From Pseudomonadales bacterium (GTDB lineage: Bacteria > Pseudomonadota > Gammaproteobacteria > Pseudomonadales > Pseudohongiellaceae), in contig JAJDVS010000011.1 of assembly GCA_022825945.1 (NCBI GenBank), positions 1 through 42,758 on the forward strand: a stretch of DNA of 42,758 nt, written 5' to 3'. The notes below the pieces were generated by a model that searched no databases, was not told the DNA's origin, and was given only the letters and a program-made list of their open reading frames with translations. A program made the position numbers and the translations under genes. Shown here piece after piece: positions 1-10,562 of the stretch; the first letter of the stretch is position 1; each line of letters opens with the position of its first letter.

Positions 1-321
1 CCAGTTGACCAGTCGTTCGCCGTTCAGTGCGTCCGCCCATGACGACCAGCGCAGCAGCGCGCGCGGCACTGCGCCTTTGCCCGGCTCGCGGGCGTTGCGC
101 GGGTCGCGCAGCTCCCATTCGCCGTCAAAAACGCTTTGATAGGCTTCCGCGCCCGGCCTTTGCGAAGAGCGCACCCTGGCCGCATCCGCCGCCTCATACA
201 TGTAAAAGTAGATCAGGAAGCTGAGTTGTTCGGCGTTTTGGGCTGGATTGGGGTAGCCGCCGCCGAACAGATAGTCGCGGATGCGGTCGATGCCGCGCCG
301 AAGCTCGGGCGTCATGGGCAT
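1..321 (-). CDS. hsdM: Type I restriction-modification DNA methyltransferase subunit HsdM, N-terminal part (cut by window edge)
   Basis: Only the first 107 codons are present; the frame stays open to base 1. The N-terminus reads MPMTPELRRGIDRIRDYLFG and continues with an NPAQNAEQLSFLIYFYMYEA segment. This matches the helical HsdM_N domain of type I adenine methyltransferases, which packs against the specificity subunit and DNA. The SAM-binding and NPPY catalytic motifs would lie beyond the window. It follows hsdR by 46 bases on the same strand, so the two are probably co-transcribed. hsdS is not visible and may lie further left. A second in-frame ATG lies two codons downstream. The family call is fairly safe; completeness cannot be judged. 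Confidence 0.8.
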   Translation of the reverse strand, partial: MPMTPELRRGIDRIRDYLFGGGYPNPAQNAEQLSFLIYFYMYEAADAARVRSSQRPGAEAYQSVFDGEWELRDPRNAREPGKGAVPRALLRWSSWADALNGERLVNW

Positions 322-367
322 TTTGTTGTCCTTGCTCCGGTTGGAAACGTTTCGACCCGATTTTCGC

Positions 368-2470
368 TTATGGCCGACCGAACACTGAAGCGTTGAAACC
401 GGCGATCAGCTGATCGAGATTTTCGTCGCCGCCGAAAACGCGCCGCGCCTGATTGTAACCTCCCAGCGCGGCAAAAGGGTGCTCGTCGAAATTCCATCCG
501 CCGAACTCATCCATGTGCAATGCGTCTGCTTTCACCCGATTGCCAATCAGGCTGGCCCAGCGAGACTGTTCCGCGTCGAACTCCTCGTGTTTGCTGCGCC
601 ACTCCTCAATACGAACCCCGACTTCGGCGGCTCGGGATTCGTGTTCAGGCGCACGGACGATTCTGCCGTTCTCGTCAAGAGTAAGCCAGTCCCGGCTTGC
701 CGGGTCGATGTGGTCGTTCACATCCAGTATCAGCAGGGTGCCGGGATTGGCGGGAGAGTCGGAAGGCGGGCGTTCCTGAACGAAACCTCCGCTGATCTCC
801 TCCTCATCATCGCCGTGGAAGTCGCTCACGCCGATAAAGTCGAAGATCGTGAACCCGTCCTTGCCGATATCCGGAGCCTTCCTTGTGCCCCTGCCCCGCA
901 TCTGCCGGTACAGGATGGCGCTACGGGTGAATCGCGCCATGACCAGATTAACGACCTCCGGGCAGTCGAAACCGGTATCGAGCATATTCACGCTCACCAG
1001 GATTTTCGGAAACTCCTCTTCCTTGAAGCGCTTGATGATGGCGCTGGTGTCAGGAGCGGGTCCGCCGCCGATATCGCTCACCACGAAATCCGCATAGCGC
1101 GTGGCGGGGTGTGGTTTTTGGTCGGCGAAATGCTGATCGAACATTTCCGCGAGCGTTTCCGCATGACGCTTGGTGACTGCGAACACGATGGTCTTGCCCC
1201 ATGCGGGCCATCGCTGAATGCCGTCGCGGCCCATAAACCCCTTTTCGTGGGCGTCGCGAAATTCCCGCACCATGGCGCGGTTGCGCTCGGGGATGGTGAA
1301 CTTGCGCTCAAGGGCGCGTGGGTCCACCCTGATCTGATCTGAAATCTTGAACAATTCCTCGAATTCGGTACGAGTTTGTTTGTCCATCGCGCTCCAGTCG
1401 AGTTCGCTCCGCCCGATCTCAAAGCCATTTTCCTCGGCGGTCTTGACAGTCATCGCCCGGTATATGCGGTAAGGGACCAGATGACCTTCCCTGATTGCCT
1501 GATTCAGGGTGTAGCGATAGGTGGGTTCGGCCAGTTCGAAGAACCGCAGCGTATCGCGCACGAACAGCCCATCCTCGGGATCGGGCATTTCATCGGAATC
1601 AACGACGCAGGGAGTGGCGGTCAGGCCAAGCTGGATGGCGTCAAAATGCCCGAGCGCGCCGCTCCATTTGCCATAAATCGAACGGTGGCATTCATCGGTG
1701 ATGACGAGATCAAAATAGCCGGGGGAGAGGTCACGGTATTCCGTGATCATGGTTTGCAGTGTTGCGATGGTGATGCGCTTGGCGCGGTCGAAGTTTCGGC
1801 TCGTCCGCAGTACCTGGCAGGGATAGTCGCGCAAATTGTCGATAAAGGCGTCTTCGGCCTGCCGGGCCAGGGCGATCCGGTCAACCAGAAAGAGTACCCG
1901 GGTGACAATGCCCGCCTCGAACAGCCGTTTGATGAAGGCCGCCGCGGTACGGGTCTTGCCGGTTCCGGTGGCCATTTCGACGAGGAGTTTGCGGCGCCCG
2001 AGGGAAACTTCGGTTGAAAGCGCCTCAATGCATTCGAGCTGGTAGTCACGGTTTACGATTTTCTGGTCGATGGCCACTGTCGAGAGGTTGCGACTGACCT
2101 GCCGTGCGGCGGTCCGCCTCTCAAGATCGTCCTGGGCGAAAAAGCCCGCGATCTGCCGGGAGTGGGCGGCGGTTTCCCGATCCAGAAAACGCACTTCCTC
2201 GCCGTTCGAAAGAAATACGAACGGCACGTTGAGTTGTTCGGCGTAATGCCGTCCCTGATCCTGGGCCGTAATGGGATCGATACTTGAACGTTTGGCTTCC
2301 AGCGCAGCCATGGGCCGGCCCTGCCGGTCGCAGAGGACATAGTCCGCCTGGGTGCCATCGGGCAGCGATTGCTCGAACAGTACGCTTGAACCATCCGTGA
2401 GATTCCAGCCGGCGTCCTTGAGCAGGGCGTCAATCTTGACGCGGGAAAAAGCTTCGGTCTTGTAGTTCAT
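368..2470 (-). CDS. hsdR: Type I restriction endonuclease subunit R (EcoEI-like HsdR)
   Basis: A 700-residue motor and nuclease subunit. Near the N-terminus is a PD-(D/E)XK-type nuclease site, with Asp43 in QADYVLC and Glu58-Ala-Lys60 in [10 protein letters not shown] superfamily 2 translocase follows: Walker A MATGTGKT (about 166-173), DECH box (about 259-262), LTATP (about 283-287) and QMRGRGTR as motif VI. The C-terminus ([18 protein letters not shown]) resembles the EcoEI_R_C domain. I chose the ATG at 2470. It overlaps the stop of the upstream hydrolase in an ATGA arrangement, so translation is probably coupled. An in-frame start at 2491 would add seven residues inside the hydrolase. With HsdM and an HsdS it would cut unmodified foreign DNA. 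The frame is intact and all motor motifs are present, so it looks functional. Confidence 0.92.
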   Translation of the reverse strand: MNYKTEAFSRVKIDALLKDAGWNLTDGSSVLFEQSLPDGTQADYVLCDRQGRPMAALEAKRSSIDPITAQDQGRHYAEQLNVPFVFLSNGEEVRFLDRETAAHSRQIAGFFAQDDLERRTAARQVSRNLSTVAIDQKIVNRDYQLECIEALSTEVSLGRRKLLVEMATGTGKTRTAAAFIKRLFEAGIVTRVLFLVDRIALARQAEDAFIDNLRDYPCQVLRTSRNFDRAKRITIATLQTMITEYRDLSPGYFDLVITDECHRSIYGKWSGALGHFDAIQLGLTATPCVVDSDEMPDPEDGLFVRDTLRFFELAEPTYRYTLNQAIREGHLVPYRIYRAMTVKTAEENGFEIGRSELDWSAMDKQTRTEFEELFKISDQIRVDPRALERKFTIPERNRAMVREFRDAHEKGFMGRDGIQRWPAWGKTIVFAVTKRHAETLAEMFDQHFADQKPHPATRYADFVVSDIGGGPAPDTSAIIKRFKEEEFPKILVSVNMLDTGFDCPEVVNLVMARFTRSAILYRQMRGRGTRKAPDIGKDGFTIFDFIGVSDFHGDDEEEISGGFVQERPPSDSPANPGTLLILDVNDHIDPASRDWLTLDENGRIVRAPEHESRAAEVGVRIEEWRSKHEEFDAEQSRWASLIGNRVKADALHMDEFGGWNFDEHPFAALGGYNQARRVFGGDENLDQLIAGFNASVFGRP

Positions 2471-3399
2471 TCGCCGCGCGCCAGCAGCCACCAGCGCATG
2501 GTTTGGGTGACGAGTTCGGCGGCGTCCTGCTGGACGAAATGGTTGGCGCCGGGGACGGCTACGATGGTGGTGTCGCTGTCGTTCCAGTCCCAGGTGTTGT
2601 TGAGTCCATCGGAGTGCAGGGCAGTGTCTTCAAGACCGTGGAAGACCAGAAGCGGGGCGTCGAGTTGGGGCGCGGGGCTGCCGGCGATGGAGTCGCCGCC
2701 GTCGGCGGAAGGGTAGTTCTGCTTGTAGTAGGCCAGCATGGCGTCGAAATCGGACCGCTGGAAGGCTTCGATGTAATGCGCTCTGGCGGTCGGGTCGCTG
2801 ACCCAGCCGGACAGGGTTTCCGCGGTCATGGGGCCGCCGAAGAAGATGTCCGGGTCGCTGGCGTTGCCAGCCTGGAAGGCCCGGGCGTAGCCGCTGTTCT
2901 GTTGCTGTTCGGCGTTGTTCGCCAGTTCCCGGCCCAGGCCATTGGGATGGGGCAGATTGAGGATGATGAGCCGGTCGAGCATTTGCGGCATGGCGAAGGC
3001 GAACTGCCAGGCCACGGCGCCGCCCCAGTCGTGGCCGACGATGGTGGCGCTTTCCCCACCCAGATGGCGGATCACCGCCGCCACGTCGCCTACCAGCAGG
3101 CGCATGTCGTAACTGTCCTGCCCGGCCGGGGCGTCGCTGCGGTTATATCCGCGCTGGTCGATGGCCACCACCCGGAAATCGTCCCGCAATCCTTCCATCT
3201 GATGGCGCCAGCTATACCAGAAATCGGGAAAGCCGTGGATCATCACCACCAGCGGCCCTTCGCCCAGGGCGGCGTAATGAATCTCCACGCCATCGCTGTC
3301 GGCGTAACCGTGTTCGACTTCGTCCATGATGTCGGCGAATGCGCTTGCCGCCATCAGGATTGAAGCGAGCGGCGCGATGTATCTGAGGGTGGGTTTCAT
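2467..3399 (-). CDS. Secreted alpha/beta hydrolase, epoxide-hydrolase-like
   Basis: A 310-residue protein with a probable Sec signal peptide (residues 1-22, ASAFA before the mature start). The fold is alpha/beta hydrolase: oxyanion motif HGFP (55-58), nucleophile Asp124 in VGHDWGG, acid Asp258 in HGLEDTAL and base His287 in GANHFVQQD. An Asp nucleophile with HGFP is typical of epoxide hydrolases and haloalkane dehalogenases. Lid tyrosines (Tyr171, Tyr224/225) favour the epoxide hydrolase side, but the substrate cannot be told from sequence. The gene lies 13 bases downstream of the HupE-like gene, and its stop overlaps the hsdR start. It may therefore share a transcript with both a membrane-protein pair and a restriction system, which is an odd pairing. 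Confidence 0.88.
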   Translation of the reverse strand: MKPTLRYIAPLASILMAASAFADIMDEVEHGYADSDGVEIHYAALGEGPLVVMIHGFPDFWYSWRHQMEGLRDDFRVVAIDQRGYNRSDAPAGQDSYDMRLLVGDVAAVIRHLGGESATIVGHDWGGAVAWQFAFAMPQMLDRLIILNLPHPNGLGRELANNAEQQQNSGYARAFQAGNASDPDIFFGGPMTAETLSGWVSDPTARAHYIEAFQRSDFDAMLAYYKQNYPSADGGDSIAGSPAPQLDAPLLVFHGLEDTALHSDGLNNTWDWNDSDTTIVAVPGANHFVQQDAAELVTQTMRWWLLARGE

Positions 3400-3412
3400 G
3401 CAATTTCTCCAG

Positions 3413-4465
3413 TCAGGCGATTACCAGGGCCGGCAGGCGTTCGATGAACCAGTAGGTGGCGATGGCGCCGAGGCCGTAGGCGAGGCCGCGTTCCACGCTG
3501 AACATGAGTTCGCGCCCCAATCGGTTCAGCGCGTACCATCCGCCCAGCAGGACACAGATGAATCCCACCTGGCCGAGTTCCACGCCGATATTGAAAAACA
3601 GCAGCGCCAGGGGAATATCGGCGTCGCTGAGGCCGAGTTCCCCCAGGGCGCCGGCAAAGCCAAAACCATGCAGCAGGCCGAAGAGGAAGGCCACCAGCCA
3701 GGGGCGGCGGTGGACCAGGGTCTCCTCGCCGCGCTGGCCCATGATGATCTCCCGGGCGAGAAAGGCGATGGACAGGGCGATGAGCACTTCCACCGGCGCC
3801 CCGGGCACGGGAAAAATTCCCAGCACGGCGCAGGCCAGGGTGATGCTGTGGGCGATGGTGAAGGCGGTTACTGTCTGCACCAGCTTCCAGAAGCCCCGCA
3901 TCAGCAGCAACAGGCCAAGCACGAACAGCAGATGATCGATGCCGAACAGGATATGTTCGGCGCCGCTGATGAGATAGCGCCCGGCGAGCCGGGCCCAGGA
4001 ACCCGCGCCGGCCTTGAGTTCGCTCATGGGAACTTCGATTCCCGCGCCATCGCCGGGGATATAGGCGCTGACGCCATCGCCTTCCAGCCAGTTGGCGATG
4101 ACCAACACGCCGGAAAGCCCCCAGGGGAAATCCAGGCTGTCTTCGATGCTCAGCGCCGGCTCGCAGGCGAAGCGATAGGCATAGGCGGCCGGCGGCAGGC
4201 CGGTACAGCGTTCGGGCAATATGCGTTCGATATTGAACAGCGGCGGCACCTGGGCGTCGACCACTGAAAGCCGGTACCTGCCGGGTGTTTCCTCCTGCAG
4301 AATCACCCGGGCGACGCCGGTGACATTGATGTCGTGGGCAGCGATTGGCAAGGCGGGCAGCAACAGCGCCAGCGCGAGCAGCCGGCCGGGGATGCAACGC
4401 GCGAGCCATGGCGGCCCCCGCCATTTCGGCCCGGCGAAGCCGGCCCTTCCCGAGGGGTCAGTCAT
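3413..4465 (-). CDS. HupE/UreJ-family membrane protein
   Basis: A 350-residue protein. A hydrophobic stretch near residues 28-43 looks like a signal sequence with a long N-region. A periplasmic domain of about 120 residues follows, then a multi-helix membrane domain from about 168. Conserved HupE/UreJ_2 motifs are [14 protein letters not shown] (168-181), FTIAHSITL (202-210) and [13 protein letters not shown] (262-274); the histidines may bind metal. Relatives in hydrogenase and urease clusters are thought to be Ni/Co transporters. No hydrogenase or urease gene is here, so the substrate is unknown. The ATG at 4465 overlaps the end of the PPIase gene by 8 nt. A longer in-frame ORF reaches 4693 but that extension lies inside the PPIase gene and is not credible. 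Next to a parvulin-like gene it may form a functional pair. Confidence 0.85.
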   Translation of the reverse strand: MTDPSGRAGFAGPKWRGPPWLARCIPGRLLALALLLPALPIAAHDINVTGVARVILQEETPGRYRLSVVDAQVPPLFNIERILPERCTGLPPAAYAYRFACEPALSIEDSLDFPWGLSGVLVIANWLEGDGVSAYIPGDGAGIEVPMSELKAGAGSWARLAGRYLISGAEHILFGIDHLLFVLGLLLLMRGFWKLVQTVTAFTIAHSITLACAVLGIFPVPGAPVEVLIALSIAFLAREIIMGQRGEETLVHRRPWLVAFLFGLLHGFGFAGALGELGLSDADIPLALLFFNIGVELGQVGFICVLLGGWYALNRLGRELMFSVERGLAYGLGAIATYWFIERLPALVIA

Positions 4466-5303
4466 TGATGACGATGACATAGTCTTCCCACAGCCGGTCG
4501 ACTTCTGCCTGCAGCAGGCGGTCTTCTTCGGTGGCGATCCAGTCGAGCCGCACCCGGTCGATGATTTGGTCGAACTGCGGCAGTTGCGCCTCTTCGCGTT
4601 CCCGCACCCGCATCCAGTGCTGGCCGCGGTTGCCGATATGGGGCCCCACCCATTCATCCATCGCCGCAGCGAAGACTTCCTCCGCAAATTCATCGCTGAA
4701 GATATTCGAAAGGTCGAGGATGTTCACCCGGGGCAGGGGCGAGACCGTGCCCTCTTCCAGCGCGAGCATTGCCCCGGGCTCCTCGTCCGCCGCAAGCATG
4801 GCGGTGACTTCCGGCGCAAGCTCGTCCGCGGTGTCGAATACGAGTTCGTCCACGGTTACCGTTTCCAGCGAGGTATAGCGTTCGCGATTGGCATCGTAAT
4901 AGCCGCGCAATTCCGCATTGTCCGGCTGGATGACCTCGCCGGACAGCACATGGCGCATTTTCTGGGCGAGCATGTCGTGGATGCGGGCGTCATTGTCGAG
5001 TTCGAGCCGCCGGGCCTCGCGCACCAGAATCTGCTCCTCGATGTACAGCGAGGTGACTTGATCGCGTTCCTGTTCGGTCAACTCCCGGCCGGCGGAAAGT
5101 TCCCGCATGAAAATGCGGGTGTCGATATCCTGCCGGCTGACCTCGAGCAACTCGCCGCCGCCGAGGCTGGAAGCGCCGTAGATGCCGAACAGCAGCAGCG
5201 CCAGCGCCGTGAAATGCGTCATGGGCTCGCGCAGCAGCTTGCGCGGGATGGATGTTTCCGGCTGATTTTCCGACATGGTCTGCACCGCGGGTTTTTCCTT
5301 CAT
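4458..5303 (-). CDS. Membrane-anchored parvulin-like peptidyl-prolyl isomerase
   Basis: A 281-residue protein with one N-terminal membrane segment (about 29-47, THFTALALLLFGIYGAS) after a polar cytoplasmic tail. The rest is probably periplasmic. A helical SurA/PpiD-like chaperone region (ELTEQERDQVTSLYIEEQILVRE and following) leads into a weak parvulin-like domain (TVDELVF to about residue 260). The canonical catalytic signature of parvulins is not obvious, so isomerase activity is uncertain and a chaperone role is possible. It is first in the minus-strand run and overlaps the HupE-like gene by 8 nt. An alternative start at 5276 (MSENQ) would remove nine residues; neither start has a strong Shine-Dalgarno sequence. 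Confidence 0.78.
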   Translation of the reverse strand: MKEKPAVQTMSENQPETSIPRKLLREPMTHFTALALLLFGIYGASSLGGGELLEVSRQDIDTRIFMRELSAGRELTEQERDQVTSLYIEEQILVREARRLELDNDARIHDMLAQKMRHVLSGEVIQPDNAELRGYYDANRERYTSLETVTVDELVFDTADELAPEVTAMLAADEEPGAMLALEEGTVSPLPRVNILDLSNIFSDEFAEEVFAAAMDEWVGPHIGNRGQHWMRVREREEAQLPQFDQIIDRVRLDWIATEEDRLLQAEVDRLWEDYVIVIND

Positions 5304-5353
5304 GCCGAGTTTCTATATAGTAGGGGCTCGTTGCAAGCGCTTCCCTCGGGAAT

Positions 5354-5371
5354 TCCTGCGGCGCAGGCTCC
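5354..5371. repeat. GC-rich palindromic repeat, copy 1 (CCTGCG-G-CGCAGG core)
   Basis: The sequence TCCTGCGGCGCAGGCTCC contains a perfect 6-bp inverted repeat around one central base. The same 18 bases recur at 32922-32939, and related copies lie at 29627-29645 and 35189-35208. It sits in the divergent space between the PPIase gene and the TMEM175-like gene. It resembles REP-type elements. Confidence 0.6.
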
Positions 5372-5400
5372 CAGGGTGGGGGAGTTGTGCCAGTCGGGCT

Positions 5401-5438
5401 GAGATTCTGCGACTACGCTTCGCTCCGCGCAGAATGAC
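5401..5438. repeat. 38-bp dispersed palindromic repeat, copy 1
   Basis: This 38-bp block is the exact reverse complement of 14800-14837 and differs at two positions from 36390-36427. The ends ATTCTGCG and CGCAGAAT form the outer stem. All three copies are intergenic. A REP-like element is the likely class. Confidence 0.7.
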
Positions 5439-5498
5439 AGGCGGGAGCCTTGCCGCGGGCCAAGCGCAACAAAAAACACCAGTTGGAGGAGCGCTGGA

Positions 5499-6239
5499 AT
5501 GGAAAGACTGAGCGATGAGTACCTCACTTCCTGTCCCCGGGACGGCAAGCTCATCCTGCGCGGACACGGCATGACCCGCATCGAGACCTTCGTCGACGCG
5601 GCCTTCGCTTTCGCCCTGACCCTGCTCGTCATCAGCATCGACGAGATTCCCCGCAGCCCGGCCCAGCTCGTGGAAACCGCCAAGGACATCCCCGCCTTCC
5701 TGATCAGCGCTTTCTTCATCGGCCAGCTATGGCTGGTTCACGTGGGCTGGAGCCGGATATTCGGTTTGCAGGATCGGCTCACCGTGGTGCTCAGCCTTGC
5801 CATCGTCATGTTCGTGCTGGTATTCGTCTACCCGCTGAAACTGATGTTCCAGTCGGGCATCTTCTATTTTTCCGGCGGCGCCTTTGGCGCCAACATCATG
5901 GTGGATGACGGCGAATGGACCGATATCCACGTGGCCGACATGTTCCTGTTTTCGGCCGCCGGCGTGCTCGGTCTGGCGCTGATCGTCGTCGGCCTGTATC
6001 TGAACGGGCTCCGCCACCGCGAGCCGCTGCGCCTGACTCCCTACGAGGTATACCTCAGTTGGCGGCGAATCGCCCTGGCGTCCACCGTTGGCGTGGTGGC
6101 GATACTCTGCGGCGGCGGCGGCCTGTTCCTGACTGGCGCGAATCTGCCCTGGGCCGGTCTGGGCTATTCCGTCCTGTTCGTCGCCATGCCGCTGGTGGGC
6201 CGGATATTCGCCTATCTGTACCCGCCCCCAGACGGTTGA
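5499..6239 (+). CDS. TMEM175-family (DUF1211) membrane protein, putative K+ channel
   Basis: A 246-residue protein with about six hydrophobic segments. The family hallmark in the first helix is Arg followed by FSD; here it reads MTRIETFVDAAFAFALTLLV (residues 25-44), with FVD in place of FSD. Bacterial TMEM175 proteins have a single six-helix repeat and form potassium-permeable tetramers. Later helices can be seen around 67-85 (PAFLISAFFIGQLWLVHVGW), 95-112, 150-170, 195-212 and 218-238. The start has AGGAG about ten bases upstream (TTGGAGGAGCGCTGG). It stands alone, divergent from the PPIase gene and upstream of guaB. Channel function is inferred from family resemblance; the FSD substitution adds doubt. 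Confidence 0.75.
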   Translation: MERLSDEYLTSCPRDGKLILRGHGMTRIETFVDAAFAFALTLLVISIDEIPRSPAQLVETAKDIPAFLISAFFIGQLWLVHVGWSRIFGLQDRLTVVLSLAIVMFVLVFVYPLKLMFQSGIFYFSGGAFGANIMVDDGEWTDIHVADMFLFSAAGVLGLALIVVGLYLNGLRHREPLRLTPYEVYLSWRRIALASTVGVVAILCGGGGLFLTGANLPWAGLGYSVLFVAMPLVGRIFAYLYPPPDG

Positions 6240-6255
6240 CACCGCAGCGGCAAGC

Positions 6256-7780
<1,525 letters not shown>

Positions 7781-7783
7781 CGA

Positions 7784-9358
7784 ATGACTGACATCCACGC
7801 ACAGAAAATCCTGGTGCTGGATTTTGGCTCGCAATACACCCAGTTGATTGCGCGCCGGGTGCGCGAAGCCGGGGTGTATTGCGAGATTCGCGATTACGAC
7901 ATCAGCGAGGCCGAGGCGCGGCGGTTCAATCCGCGGGGCGTCATCTTTTCCGGGGGGCCGGAATCCGCCGGGGAGCGCGCCGCGCCGGCGCCGCCCGATC
8001 ATTTGTATGCGCTCGGCGTCCCGATACTCGGCATCTGCTATGGCCTGCAGGTCATGGCGGAGCGCTTTGGCGGCAAGGTGGAAGCTTCCCCCAAGTCGGA
8101 ATTCGGCTTTGCCCAGGTCATCATGGAAAGCCAATGCCGTCTCCTGCGGGGAATCGAAGACCGCATCGACCTCGATGGCAGGGCCCAGCTCGATGTCTGG
8201 ATGAGCCATGGCGACAAGGTAAGCCGGGCGCCCTCGGGCTTCGCCATTGCCGCCGCCACCGACAGCGCCCCGATTGCCGCGCTTGCTGACGATGAGCGGG
8301 GCTTTTATGGCCTGCAATTTCATCCCGAAGTCACCCATACCGCCCAGGGACAGCGCATCATCGAGCGCTTTGTGCATGAAATCTGTGGCTGCGAATCGCT
8401 GTGGACGGCAGCCAATATCATTGACGACGCCATCGCCATGGTGCGTGACAAGGTCGGCGGAGACCGGGTCCTGCTCGGCCTTTCCGGCGGCGTCGATTCC
8501 GCGGTGGTGGCGGCCCTGCTGCATCGCGCCATCGGCGATCAATTGTGCTGTGTTTTTGTGGACAATGGCCTGTTGCGCCTGCGCGAAGGCGATCAGGTCA
8601 TGGCTACCTTCGCCGCCAATATGGGCATTCGGGTCATCCGCGCCAATGCCGAAGAACAGTTCCTTGAAAAGTTGCGGGGCGTGGCGGAACCCGAGGCCAA
8701 GCGCCGCATAATCGGCAATACCTTTGTCGAAGTTTTCGAACGGGAAGCGGCCCGGCTAAGCGGGGTGCGCTGGCTCGCCCAAGGCACCATCTATCCCGAT
8801 GTGATTGAATCCGCCGGCGCCCGCACCGGCAAGGCACGGGTGATCAAGTCACACCATAATGTGGGCGGCCTGCCGGAAACCATGAAGCTTGAATTGCTTG
8901 AGCCATTGCGGGAATTGTTCAAGGATGAAGTGCGCAAACTCGGGCTTGAACTCGGGCTGCCATACAAGATGGTCTACCGCCATCCTTTCCCTGGTCCCGG
9001 CCTTGGTGTGCGGGTAATCGGCGAAGTTCGCAAGGAGTATTGTGAAGTATTGCGCCGGGCGGACGCCATCTTCATCGAGGAACTGCACCGGGCGGAAGTG
9101 TATGACCAGGTCAGTCAGGCCTTTGCGGTTTTCCTGCCGGTAAAATCCGTGGGCGTGGTGGGGGACGCCCGCCGTTACGCCTGGGTGATCGGCCTGAGGG
9201 CGGTGGAAACCGTGGACTTCATGACCGCGCGCTGGGCGCGGCTCGACGTGGAACTGCTGGAGGCGGTTTCCAATCGCATCATGAATGAAATCCCCGATGT
9301 ATCACGGGTGACTTACGATATTTCAAGCAAGCCACCCGCGACCATCGAGTGGGAATAG
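7784..9358 (+). CDS. guaA: GMP synthase (glutamine-hydrolysing)
   Basis: A 524-residue enzyme that aminates XMP to GMP using glutamine and ATP. The class I glutamine amidotransferase domain (about 8-205) has nucleophile Cys85 in GICYGLQ and His180/Glu182 in QFHPEVTH. The ATP pyrophosphatase domain follows, with P-loop SGGVDS (about 234-239). The C-terminal dimerisation domain includes [11 protein letters not shown] and ends in the family-typical KPPATIEWE. The start lies 3 bases after guaB, so it relies on the same transcript. All catalytic residues are present. It is convergent with the small gene at 9368-9658, only 9 bases away. Confidence 0.98.
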   Translation: MTDIHAQKILVLDFGSQYTQLIARRVREAGVYCEIRDYDISEAEARRFNPRGVIFSGGPESAGERAAPAPPDHLYALGVPILGICYGLQVMAERFGGKVEASPKSEFGFAQVIMESQCRLLRGIEDRIDLDGRAQLDVWMSHGDKVSRAPSGFAIAAATDSAPIAALADDERGFYGLQFHPEVTHTAQGQRIIERFVHEICGCESLWTAANIIDDAIAMVRDKVGGDRVLLGLSGGVDSAVVAALLHRAIGDQLCCVFVDNGLLRLREGDQVMATFAANMGIRVIRANAEEQFLEKLRGVAEPEAKRRIIGNTFVEVFEREAARLSGVRWLAQGTIYPDVIESAGARTGKARVIKSHHNVGGLPETMKLELLEPLRELFKDEVRKLGLELGLPYKMVYRHPFPGPGLGVRVIGEVRKEYCEVLRRADAIFIEELHRAEVYDQVSQAFAVFLPVKSVGVVGDARRYAWVIGLRAVETVDFMTARWARLDVELLEAVSNRIMNEIPDVSRVTYDISSKPPATIEWE

Positions 9359-9367
9359 CCGAATTTT

Positions 9368-9658
9368 CTAGCTCGACTTTTCGTTGCGAACCGCGACAAA
9401 TCCCGACTGCCCCTTGCCCCTTGCCCGGCGCACGGTGTAGCCATAAAGCCCGAGATTGAGCTTGCCGCCCGCCGTGTGCGCGGTAAGCGCCTCCACAATC
9501 TGGTCGGCCACGGGATCGGATTTCGGCGCTTCGGCAGTGGCTTGCCGCACAAGCCACTTGCTGAACGCATCATCGGCGAGGTCATCGCCAATGGATTTGC
9601 GCAAGGCAGTCAGTTTCCTGATCTGTCCCTTCGTCAGGGTTGATTCATCAATAGCCAT
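9368..9658 (-). CDS. Small conserved-looking protein of unknown function
   Basis: A 96-residue soluble protein with no signal peptide or membrane segment. The start is the ATG at 9658 (MAIDESTLTKGQIRKLTALR), chosen because CAGGAAACAAAT directly upstream gives a good Shine-Dalgarno at proper spacing. The same frame stays open to 9856, but that extension reads like non-coding DNA. The first 50 residues look helical and charged. The rest (GGKLNLGLYGYTVRRARGKG) looks like a small beta-rich region ending in basic residues. I do not recognise a named family. It is convergent with guaA and divergent from tadA. The upstream region carries a direct repeat at 9691-9722. Confidence 0.65.
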   Translation of the reverse strand: MAIDESTLTKGQIRKLTALRKSIGDDLADDAFSKWLVRQATAEAPKSDPVADQIVEALTAHTAGGKLNLGLYGYTVRRARGKGQSGFVAVRNEKSS

Positions 9659-9690
9659 ATTTGTTTCCTGCAAATTTTCAAAAGCGGTCC

Positions 9691-9722
9691 TGAAGACCCG
9701 GAAATTCCGTTTTGAAGACCCG
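9691..9722. repeat. Direct repeat upstream of the small unknown gene
   Basis: TGAAGACCCG occurs at 9691-9700 and 9713-9722, 22 bases apart (about two helical turns), with a GGAAATTCC palindrome just after the first copy. This lies 33-64 bases upstream of the minus-strand ATG at 9658, where a repressor or activator could bind. Function is inferred from spacing only. Confidence 0.35.
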
Positions 9723-9928
9723 CTCCAAAACGCGGAGGAGAGAATACTCAAGTTTTTCCGCAGCATCAAGCGTTGAAATGCAATTTCAGCAATGAATCTG
9801 CCAATGAACTTGCCACGATACTCTTTATGACCTGCGCACCATCGAAATTCTTTCAAAATGTTTTCAGGCTTGAGGATCGAAAAGCCTTTCGCTTATCCGC
9901 CCCGCAATCCTGATATACACTTGTCGTC

Positions 9929-10477
9929 ATGAACTCAAAAAACATCCTGCGGAAACCATATGGATCGATAAATTCCGGAGCCGGAATAGTGGATACCGGG
10001 GAAGCAGCGGGGTCCGCCCGGGACTTGCGCTTCATGGAAATGGCGCTGGAGCTTGCCCGGGAAGCGGGAAACCATGCGGAAGTTCCCGTGGGCGCCGTTC
10101 TCGTGCGAGCCGGTGAAGTCATCGGCCGGGGGCGCAACAGCCCGCTGAGCGCATGCGACCCCACCGCCCATGCCGAAATCGTCGCCCTGCGCGCGGCGGC
10201 TGCCGAAGCCGGCAATTACCGCCTGCCGGAAGCCACGCTTTATGTCACCATCGAACCCTGCGCCATGTGTGTTGGCGCCATGGTTCACGCTCGCATTGCC
10301 CGATTGGTTTTCGGCGCCAGGGAGCCCCGCGCCGGCGCCGTGGTCAGCCGGGAGACGCTCGCCGAAAAAACCTGGCTCAATCACCGCATCGAAGTCACCG
10401 AGGGCGTACTCGCCGAGCCATGCGGCGCCTTGCTGCGGAATTTCTTCGCCGGCAAACGCCGAAATGCAGCGAACTGA
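9929..10477 (+). CDS. tadA: tRNA-specific adenosine deaminase TadA
   Basis: A 182-residue zinc enzyme that converts A34 of tRNA-Arg(ACG) to inosine. The cytidine-deaminase fold is clear: zinc ligand and proton shuttle His81-Ala-Glu83 in TAHAEIVALR, and Cys111/Cys114 in EPCAMCVGAMVHARI. EVPVGAVLV marks the usual start of the core. The ATG at 9929 gives an N-terminal extension of about 25 residues relative to typical TadA. A GTG at 9989 would give a more normal length and is a real alternative; neither has a convincing Shine-Dalgarno. It sits between guaBA and purL, as in Pseudomonas-type genomes, though no mltF lies between tadA and purL. Confidence 0.93.
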   Translation: MNSKNILRKPYGSINSGAGIVDTGEAAGSARDLRFMEMALELAREAGNHAEVPVGAVLVRAGEVIGRGRNSPLSACDPTAHAEIVALRAAAAEAGNYRLPEATLYVTIEPCAMCVGAMVHARIARLVFGAREPRAGAVVSRETLAEKTWLNHRIEVTEGVLAEPCGALLRNFFAGKRRNAAN

Positions 10478-10562
10478 TGGGACAGCAGACTGATAAATCC
10501 TTTATCATTGCGCCCTGTTTTCGGACAGGCTCCAGTCCACCCTGTCGCTGCAGGAATCATTC

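Noticed and set aside
6236-6241. Perfect TTGACA upstream of guaB
   Set aside because: The spacing to the TATAAT (37 bp) and to TATACA (14 bp) is wrong for a sigma-70 promoter.
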